A DNA stretch of 56,198 nt from Lachnospiraceae bacterium (GTDB lineage: Bacteria > Bacillota > Clostridia > Lachnospirales > Lachnospiraceae): contig CAADSM010000107.1 in the NCBI GenBank assembly GCA_900751785.1, forward strand, positions 1 through 56,198, written 5' to 3'. Below the pieces are notes generated by a model. That model was not told the DNA's origin, did not search any database, and saw only the letters and a list, made by a program, of their open reading frames with translations. Below are positions 44,560 through 50,951 of the stretch, one piece after another. The position numbers and the translations under genes are program-made. Each line of letters begins with the position of its first letter. The first letter of the stretch is position 1.

Positions 44560-45962
44560 TGAAGACAAGGAAGGGATACAAAGTATATCCGCTGACAGTC
44601 GCACAGAAGTTTCATATGTACTATGCGCCGCACTGTCCGAGCCTGGCGGTGCTGAACATCGGGACGAGCCTGACGATCGAGTTCGACCTTGACTGGGACG
44701 AGCTGAAGAAGGCGGTCAATAAAGCGTATGAGAGAAGCGAAGGCATGCGCGTCCGTTTCGCAAAGGATAAAGAAGGAAATTACTATCAGTACATAGTTAA
44801 GCATGAAGATCAGGACATCGAGTTCGTCGATTTCTCAAACGGGACGATGGAGGAAGCGGAAGAGACGATGAAGGCATGGACGAGGGTTCCGTTTAAGCTT
44901 GAGGATACGCAGCTTACCAGAGTCGTCATGATCAAAATGCCGGACGGCTTCAACGGGCTTTATTTCCTCGGACAGCATATGATCGTGGACGCGCAGTCGC
45001 TGATCTGTTTCCTGAAGGATATCATCGAGCTCTACTGCAATGCGAAGTTTGAAGGGGTTCCGTACCCGAAGGATATGACGTCCTATCTCGAACAGCTGCA
45101 GAAGGATCTTGCGTATGAGGCGGGGAGCAAGGCGCAGAAGAGAGATATCGAGTATTTCCAGAAGGAAATTGAGAAGGGAGAGCCGATCTTCAGCGGCATC
45201 ACAGGAAGAGGCAGGCTGGAGGCGGCAAGAGAGATGTTTCACAATCCGGAGCTGCGCACAGCGTTCAGCATGTCTGATGATACGGCGTCTGCGCTGGATA
45301 TCTTCCACCTGGAGGAGGAGCCCACGAAGCGGCTCATGGACTTCTGCGAGAAGTATCATGTATCCCTGGCATGCCTGCTCCTGATGGGGCTGCGCACCTA
45401 TCTCCAGAAGATGAACGGATTCGAGGATGTGTCCATCAACAATGCCATCGCGAGACGCGCTACCCTGAAGGAGAAGAAATGCGGCGGTACGAGGATTCAC
45501 TCCTTCCCCATCCGCACTATCTTCCCGGAGGATATGAAGTTCATCGACGGAGTTTTTGCGATCCGCGATAAGCAGAACGAGATTTTCCGCCATGCAAATT
45601 ACGACCCGACGGCATATTTTGCATACCGCTCAAAGACCTATCCCCAGCCGCACGCAGGGCTTACCTATGAGCAGATTTCCTTGACTTACCAGCCGCTGAC
45701 GCTGAAGGAGAAGGGGCTGGACCAGCTCGGGGATATCCGCTATAAGACAAAATGGTATCCGAACGGCACATGCCCGCAGGCAATGTACCTGACTGTGATG
45801 CACCGCCCGGAGGACAACGGACTGGACTTCAACTTTGAGCATCAGGTCAAGGCAGTGTCCAGGGATGAGCTGGAGTACCTGTACTATTATCTGTGCAAGA
45901 TCATGTTCAAGGGCGCAGAGAACCCGGACCTGACGATCGGAGAGATCATCAAGTTGGTATAG
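44556..45962 (+). CDS. Free-standing NRPS-type condensation domain
   Basis: A 468-residue member of the condensation/CoA-dependent acyltransferase superfamily. The active-site HHxxxDG appears as QHMIVDA at 140-146: catalytic His141 and Asp145 are kept while the first His and the Gly are changed. A second half contains SLACLLLMGLRTYLQK and a later INNAIARRA, as in condensation domains. It is translationally coupled to the hydrolase and followed by a carrier protein and a ligase. It should join an acyl or aminoacyl group on the carrier to an amine or alcohol. Substrates are unknown. Confidence 0.82.
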   Translation: MMKTRKGYKVYPLTVAQKFHMYYAPHCPSLAVLNIGTSLTIEFDLDWDELKKAVNKAYERSEGMRVRFAKDKEGNYYQYIVKHEDQDIEFVDFSNGTMEEAEETMKAWTRVPFKLEDTQLTRVVMIKMPDGFNGLYFLGQHMIVDAQSLICFLKDIIELYCNAKFEGVPYPKDMTSYLEQLQKDLAYEAGSKAQKRDIEYFQKEIEKGEPIFSGITGRGRLEAAREMFHNPELRTAFSMSDDTASALDIFHLEEEPTKRLMDFCEKYHVSLACLLLMGLRTYLQKMNGFEDVSINNAIARRATLKEKKCGGTRIHSFPIRTIFPEDMKFIDGVFAIRDKQNEIFRHANYDPTAYFAYRSKTYPQPHAGLTYEQISLTYQPLTLKEKGLDQLGDIRYKTKWYPNGTCPQAMYLTVMHRPEDNGLDFNFEHQVKAVSRDELEYLYYYLCKIMFKGAENPDLTIGEIIKLV

Positions 45963-46011
45963 GGCTGGACGCAGGAAAAATTTTTATATAAATAGAAAGA
46001 GGAGAACGATC

Positions 46012-46245
46012 ATGTTTGAAAAATTAGTTGATATCATCTGCAATTACGTTGAAGTTGAGCCGGAGAACATTCATCCGGAGTCACGTTTCATGGAAGACCT
46101 GGGATTTACATCCTTTGACTTTATGAGCATGCTCGGCGAGGTCGAGGACGAGTTCGACGTGGAGGTCGAGCAGACTGAGGCGGCGAATATCCGCACAGTA
46201 CAGGAAGCTGCCGATTACCTTGAAAAATTAGCCGCTGAGAACTAG
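46012..46245 (+). CDS. Acyl/peptidyl carrier protein
   Basis: A 77-residue carrier protein with the phosphopantetheine attachment serine at Ser34 in EDLGFTSFDFM, followed by the acidic helix EVEDEFDVEV. A 4'-phosphopantetheinyl transferase must load it; none is in the window. It lies 50 bases after the condensation domain and 30 before the ligase, and is probably charged by the latter. Confidence 0.9.
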   Translation: MFEKLVDIICNYVEVEPENIHPESRFMEDLGFTSFDFMSMLGEVEDEFDVEVEQTEAANIRTVQEAADYLEKLAAEN

Positions 46246-46275
46246 TTCTGTCTCAGAGAAAGGATTGTGAAAAAT

Positions 46276-47784
46276 ATGGTTTGCAGTACTGTCCGCGAGA
46301 TCCTGGTCAATACGGAAAAGAAATATGGCCCGGAAGACGCGATCCGTTACAAAATAGGTAAAAACGAAATCGAATCAAAGACCTATACGCAGTTAAAAGA
46401 TGACAGCGAGAGCTTCTCCGGCGTTCTCAGCAGCCTGGGAGAGCAGGGGAAACATATCGCCGTGATAGGGGCGACGTCCTATGCATGGCTCGTCACCTAC
46501 TTCGGAACGGTCAACAGCGGAAGCGTCATCGTGCCGCTGGATGTGAATCTTCCGGCTGAGGATGTGTGTGATCTGATCGACCGGTCAGATTCCACAGTGT
46601 TCGTGTATGATGAGGTGAGAAAGGATGTAGCGGCGATCGCGAAAGAGCGCTGCCCTCAGCTTAAGACTTTGATCTCCATGCAGCAGGAGGAGCATGATGA
46701 CCATGCGTATTCATTCTGGAAGCTGCTGGAAGAGCACAGGGGAAGCTTTGATCATACGCCGGAGCCGGATCAGCTCTGCACGATCATGTTCACATCCGGA
46801 ACGACCGGGAAGAGCAAGGGCGTTATGCTGACTCACAGAAACGTGGCTGAGAATGCCACCTGCCTTGATATGAAGATCCCGGAGCGGACGGTCATCCTTT
46901 CCGTTCTCCCGATCCACCACGCATACTGCCTGAGCATGGATATCCTGAAAGGGATCTCCCTCGGGTCTGTGATCTGCATCAATGATTCACTGATGCGTGT
47001 GGCGAAGAACATCAAGCTCTTCAAGCCTGAGATGATCCTGATGGTTCCGCTGATGATCGAGACGATGGCGAAGAAGCTGGAAGAGGCGTCTCTCCTCCCG
47101 GCGAAGATCGTGAAGAGCCAGGTATTCGGAAAGCAGCTTCACACCATCTGCAGCGGCGGGGCGTATCTCGACCCGGCGTACATCGATCTGTTCAACAAAT
47201 ATGACATTACGATCCTCCAGGGGTATGGCATGACAGAGTGCGCGCCGGTCATCAGCACGACGGTGAGCTGGAACATCAGGAAAGAGGCGGTAGGACAGCT
47301 CATCCCCAACTGTGAGGCGAAGACTGTAGACGGCGAGCTCTGGGTAAGAGGAAGCAGCGTCATGCAGGGATACTACAAGATGCCGGAAGAAACTGCCGAG
47401 ACATTGGAGGATGGCTGGCTCAAGACCGGAGACCTGGGCTACGCAGATGAGGATGGCTTTGTCTATCTGACAGGGCGCAAGAAGAATCTGATCATCACGA
47501 AGAACGGTGAAAACGTTTCTCCGGAGGAGCTGGAAAATACGCTGAGCACGAACCGTCTTGTGGGCGAGGTCCTTGTCCGCGAGAACAAAGGCGTCATTGA
47601 GGCAGAGATCTACCCGGATCAGGACTACGTGAAGAAGAAAAGGATCAAGGATGTGAGGGAGAAGCTGCAGGAGGTCATCGACGAGTACAATCGCACTGCA
47701 GCGCCTCAGAAGAAGATCTACAGCCTGATCGTCCGCGATACGGAGTTTGAGAAGACGACGACGAGAAAGATCAAGCGGTTCTGA
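46276..47784 (+). CDS. AMP-forming acyl/amino acid ligase
   Basis: A 502-residue adenylate-forming enzyme. The ATG at 46276 is preferred over GTG at 46267 because the spacing to AAAGGA is better. Motifs are the P-loop TSGTTGKSKG, YGMTECAPV, TGDLGYADEDG and the hinge/lysine region TGRKKNLIITKNGENVSPEELE. It activates a carboxylic acid and loads it onto a carrier thiol, here presumably the ACP just upstream. The overall look is closer to long-chain acyl ligases than to amino-acid adenylation domains, so a fatty acid is the more likely substrate. A terminator follows. Confidence 0.85.
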   Translation: MVCSTVREILVNTEKKYGPEDAIRYKIGKNEIESKTYTQLKDDSESFSGVLSSLGEQGKHIAVIGATSYAWLVTYFGTVNSGSVIVPLDVNLPAEDVCDLIDRSDSTVFVYDEVRKDVAAIAKERCPQLKTLISMQQEEHDDHAYSFWKLLEEHRGSFDHTPEPDQLCTIMFTSGTTGKSKGVMLTHRNVAENATCLDMKIPERTVILSVLPIHHAYCLSMDILKGISLGSVICINDSLMRVAKNIKLFKPEMILMVPLMIETMAKKLEEASLLPAKIVKSQVFGKQLHTICSGGAYLDPAYIDLFNKYDITILQGYGMTECAPVISTTVSWNIRKEAVGQLIPNCEAKTVDGELWVRGSSVMQGYYKMPEETAETLEDGWLKTGDLGYADEDGFVYLTGRKKNLIITKNGENVSPEELENTLSTNRLVGEVLVRENKGVIEAEIYPDQDYVKKKRIKDVREKLQEVIDEYNRTAAPQKKIYSLIVRDTEFEKTTTRKIKRF

Positions 47785-47861
47785 TTCGCGCGGGGAACAC
47801 CGGCGCGGCAGACAAAGAGGCAGCATTAAGGGATAATAGGATATTGATCTTGGCTGGATAG

Positions 47862-47892
47862 GCAGCGGGCAGAGATTTCTGCCCGCTGCTTT
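47862..47892 (+). terminator. Terminator of the condensation/carrier operon
   Basis: GCAGCGGGCAGA and TCTGCCCGCTGC form a perfect 12-bp stem with a GATT loop and TTT after it. Confidence 0.85.
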
Positions 47893-47937
47893 GCTGAGCG
47901 GCTGCGGTGGACAGTAATAAAAACTTTGCAAAAAGCG

Positions 47938-47967
47938 TTGACTCCGCCCTTTTTTGACTGCTATGAT
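47938..47967 (+). promoter_or_regulatory. Promoter of coaX
   Basis: TTGACT (47938-47943) and TATGAT (47962-47967) are separated by 18 bases, 60 bases before the coaX start. Confidence 0.75.
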
Positions 47968-48027
47968 ATATAAATATGGAGAAAAAATGCAGAACCTGCT
48001 GGGGAGAAATATCAGAGGAGGGCGTTT

Positions 48028-48798
48028 ATGCTGCTTACGATCGATGTGGGAAATACAAATATTACAATGGGCGCGTTTGACGGGGAGTTCCTTCCCGGCA
48101 TGTTCCGTATGACGACAAAACGTCAGCGCACTTCGGATGAATACGGAATGACGATCTGCGGAATACTGGAACATCGGGGGATCGATCCGAAGCAGATCGA
48201 CGCGGTGATCATTGCGTCTGTTGTACCTGACATCATGCATTCCCTAACAAGCGGTATCATCAAGTACCTGCACACCACGCCGGTGATCGTGACGCCGGAG
48301 TCGGACACAGGCATCCGGGTGAATACGGAGAACCCTTCCAGGACAGGCCCGGACCGCATCGTGAACGCTGTGGCAGGATACGAGATCGCCAGGGGACCGG
48401 CGGTCGTCATTGACTTCGGGACCGCTACTACATACGACCTGATCGGTCCGGACGGGACGCTCGAGGCATGTATCATCGCGCCCGGCATCGAGACGGCAGG
48501 ACGCTCGCTCTGGGGCGGAGCCGCCATGCTGCCTGCAATCCAGATCGAAAAGCCGGATACCATCCTCGCGCGGGATACCATTGCGGGAATGCAGGGAGGG
48601 CTTGTGTTCGGTGCGGTCGGCCAGACGGAATATATCGTGCGGAAGATGAAAGAGGAGTCTGGATATGCGGATGCGTATGTCATAGCTACAGGCGGTCTGG
48701 GGAAGATCATCGCCAAAGAGACAGAGTGTATAGACCTGTATGAACCGAGACTGACGCTGAACGGGCTGAGGCTCATCTATGAGAGGATTTCGGAATGA
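48028..48798 (+). CDS. coaX: Type III pantothenate kinase
   Basis: CoaX phosphorylates pantothenate, the first step of coenzyme A synthesis. The 256-residue length is typical. The ASKHA signature IDVGNTNITMGAFD opens the protein, with GPDRIVNAV, DFGTATTYD and TGGLGKII as the other phosphate- and substrate-binding motifs. The gene has its own promoter and a good AGAGGAGG site. It is followed by a toxin-antitoxin remnant with a separate promoter. Confidence 0.95.
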   Translation: MLLTIDVGNTNITMGAFDGEFLPGMFRMTTKRQRTSDEYGMTICGILEHRGIDPKQIDAVIIASVVPDIMHSLTSGIIKYLHTTPVIVTPESDTGIRVNTENPSRTGPDRIVNAVAGYEIARGPAVVIDFGTATTYDLIGPDGTLEACIIAPGIETAGRSLWGGAAMLPAIQIEKPDTILARDTIAGMQGGLVFGAVGQTEYIVRKMKEESGYADAYVIATGGLGKIIAKETECIDLYEPRLTLNGLRLIYERISE

Positions 48799-48827
48799 TT
48801 ATTTTTGTGTACCTCAAATAAACCTTC

Positions 48828-48836
48828 TGATATAAT
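48828..48836 (+). promoter_or_regulatory. Extended -10 promoter of the toxin-antitoxin pair, within an inverted repeat
   Basis: TGATATAAT at 48828-48836 is an extended -10. It is framed by AACCTTC (48821-48827) and GAAGGTT (48847-48853), which may form an operator or a weak terminator for coaX. Confidence 0.6.
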
Positions 48837-48879
48837 GAACAAAAAGGAAGGTTTTGATTCTGAATGGGAGTGGTTTAGT

Positions 48880-49059
48880 ATGTGTGATGTGAAGAAATAT
48901 GAACAGATATATGAAGACATCAAAGCACTGCAGCCAGAAGATACACTGCAGTTAGTTTTGGAGGCAGAAACCGAGGAGCAGAGGAGCTTTTACGAAATGG
49001 TCGGAAATTATCTGCTTCAGATGGCGCAAAGAGACGTGATAAAGAGGAATCGGTTTTAG
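48880..49059 (+). CDS. Small antitoxin-like protein
   Basis: The ATG at 48880, after GGGAGTGG, gives 59 residues (MCDVKKYEQIYEDIKALQ then EAETEEQRSFYEMVGNYLLQ). The protein is acidic and helical with no known motif. Its stop TAG overlaps the GTG start of the zeta-like toxin gene, the usual order for epsilon-like antitoxin before zeta toxin. Antitoxin function is inferred from that coupling. Confidence 0.65.
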   Translation: MCDVKKYEQIYEDIKALQPEDTLQLVLEAETEEQRSFYEMVGNYLLQMAQRDVIKRNRF

Positions 49060-49626
49060 TGAAAAAATATATACTGATAGCAGGAGTGAACGGTGCGGGG
49101 AAATCGACACTGTATCAGACGCTGCATTCCCTTCATTGTATGGAACGCATAAATACAGATGAAATATTGAAAGAATTTGGGGATTGGAAAAATCCTAAAG
49201 ATCAGATCCGGGCGGGAAAACTTGCGGTGTTAAAATTAAGAAAGTGTTTTGATGAGGATCTGTCATTTAATCAGGAAACAACTTTGTGCGGGAAATCTAT
49301 TTTGGGAAATATTGAAAAAGCGAAAGAAAGAAAATACAGTATTGAACTCCATTATGTGGGGGTTGATTCTGCTGAAATAGCAAAAAAAACGAGTCGCATT
49401 TCGGGTATGTCAAGGGGGACATGGTATAGAGGAAAAATTGATCGAAAAAAGATATCAGGAATCTTTATTAAATTTAAAGAGAGTGCTTCCCCTATGCGAT
49501 CTGGCAGTATTGTATGATAATACTGAAAAATTTCGAAGATTTGCAATATACAGAAAAGGAGCGGCAGCAAGAATATCAAATAATGTTCCAAAATGGTATT
49601 TTAATATTGAGAATAGAGAAAAGTAG
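49059..49626 (+). pseudogene. Zeta-like toxin (AAA kinase), frameshifted
   Basis: The N-terminal frame from 49059 encodes GVNGAGKSTL (Walker A) and RINTDEIL, as in zeta toxins and their UDP-N-acetylglucosamine-kinase relatives. Near 49400 the frame changes. Removing one T from TTT at 49399-49401 restores RIRVCQGGHGI, matching the family R-V-x-x-G-G-H-x-I region, and joins the frame ending LLNLKRVLPLCDL, VLYDN and WYFN at 49626. As given, the first frame stops at 49517 and the toxin is truncated. This may be a selected inactivation, since the antitoxin is intact, or a sequence error. Confidence 0.8.
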
Positions 49627-49638
49627 ATAGAGAGAAGA

Positions 49639-50604
49639 ATGAAGCATTTAAAGATAGGAAATGTAGAACTGGAAAACAGATATATCTTAGGACCCATGGC
49701 AGGCGTGACTGACCTGCCATTTCGTCTGCTGTGCAGGGAGCAGGGGGCAGGCCTTCTCTGTATGGAGATGGTGAGCGCCAAGGCGATCCTCTACAATAAC
49801 AGGAACACGGAGCAGCTTCTCACCATCCATCCGGACGAGAAGCCGGTCTCCCTCCAGTTTTTCGGATCTGACCCGAAGATCATGAGCGAGATGGCGAAGC
49901 GGATCGAGGAGCGCCCCTTCGATATCCTTGATATCAATATGGGCTGCCCGGTCCCAAAGGTGGTGAAGAACGGCGAGGGATCAGCGCTGATGAAGGATCC
50001 GAAGCTGGTCTATGAGATCGTCAGCGCGGTCGTGAAGGCGATCGAGAAGCCGGTTACGGTGAAGATACGGAAGGGATTCGACGATGAGCATGTCAATGCC
50101 GTAGAGATCGCGAAGATCGTTGAAGAAGCGGGAGCGGCGGCGGTTGCCGTCCACGGCAGGACGCGTGAGCAGTATTACAGCGGGAAAGCAGACTGGGATA
50201 TCATCCGTCAGGTGAAAGAAGCGATATCAATTCCTGTCATAGGAAACGGAGATGTGACTTCTCCGCAGAAAGCTGAGGCTCTTCTGCAGCAGACAGGGTG
50301 CGACGGCGTCATGATCGCAAGGGGCGCGGAGGGGAATCCGTGGATCTTTTCTGAGATGACCGCGTACGAGCAGACCGGTCAGGTCCCGCCGCGGCCGGAC
50401 AGAGAGGCGCTGCGGGAGATGATGCTCCGGCATGCCCGGATGCAGCTGGAATATAAGGGAGAGTATCTCGGCATCCGGGAGATGAGAAAGCATGTCGCGT
50501 GGTATACGAAAGGGCTTCCGGGGGCTTCGACGCTGAGAAACGAGATCAATAAGGTGGAGACATATGATGAATTAGAACGCCTTTTAGATGAAAAACTGCC
50601 CTGA
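49639..50604 (+). CDS. dusB: tRNA-dihydrouridine synthase
   Basis: A flavin enzyme that reduces uridines in the D-loop of tRNA. The 321-residue protein starts with LENRYILGPMAGVTDLPFR (the Dus TIM-barrel start). It has the catalytic Cys in INMGCPVPKV, KIRKGFDD, VHGRTREQYYSG, and GNGDVTSP binding the flavin phosphate. It belongs to the NifR3/DusB group. It starts 12 bases after the zeta-like pseudogene, so expression may share that transcript. A long untranslated gap follows. Confidence 0.93.
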   Translation: MKHLKIGNVELENRYILGPMAGVTDLPFRLLCREQGAGLLCMEMVSAKAILYNNRNTEQLLTIHPDEKPVSLQFFGSDPKIMSEMAKRIEERPFDILDINMGCPVPKVVKNGEGSALMKDPKLVYEIVSAVVKAIEKPVTVKIRKGFDDEHVNAVEIAKIVEEAGAAAVAVHGRTREQYYSGKADWDIIRQVKEAISIPVIGNGDVTSPQKAEALLQQTGCDGVMIARGAEGNPWIFSEMTAYEQTGQVPPRPDREALREMMLRHARMQLEYKGEYLGIREMRKHVAWYTKGLPGASTLRNEINKVETYDELERLLDEKLP

Positions 50605-50850
50605 GGATTGTATTTTTTTCCGTACAATTGTTTTGCGGCGCCAGGAGGAGAAAGCCGGGAGGATTTTTCCCTGCCGCGCCGTGAGTGGAAATATGTAGAA
50701 AAACTACTTTTGCCCAGGCTGGCAGGTGTGGAAAACTGTGACATACTGCCCCGGCCGGACGAGAGAACTGCAAAGAGAGATTCTGTAGAAAATCTACAGA
50801 GTTTCTTTTTTGCTTTACAGCCGCTTTACGCAGAGCTCACGGGAAGTTGA
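50605..50850. other. Long gene-free gap after dusB, with terminator hairpin
   Basis: No gene is seen. A probable terminator lies at 50785-50815: CTGTAGA-AAA-TCTACAG followed by a T-rich run. Upstream, at about 50635-50682, CGGCGC and GCGCCG could form the ends of a structured RNA, but no riboswitch class is recognised. Confidence 0.5.
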
Positions 50851-50880
50851 TTGAATGAGGGAAAGGAAACACCCTATAAT
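50851..50880 (+). promoter_or_regulatory. Promoter of the surface phosphodiesterase gene
   Basis: TTGAAT (50851-50856) and TATAAT (50875-50880) with 18 bases between. A 7-bp hairpin (CAGCCGC/GCGGCTG, 50904-50924) lies in the leader, just upstream of the ribosome site. Confidence 0.65.
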
Positions 50881-50951
50881 TTTGTCCGGAACAGAAATGA
50901 TAACAGCCGCGTCCAGAGCGGCTGGCAGACAGAAGGGAAAGGACAGTACAT

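Noticed and set aside
46987..48240. Long minus-strand frame across the ligase gene and coaX
   Set aside because: Covers two well-supported genes, a terminator and a promoter on the plus strand; composition is that of a shadow frame.
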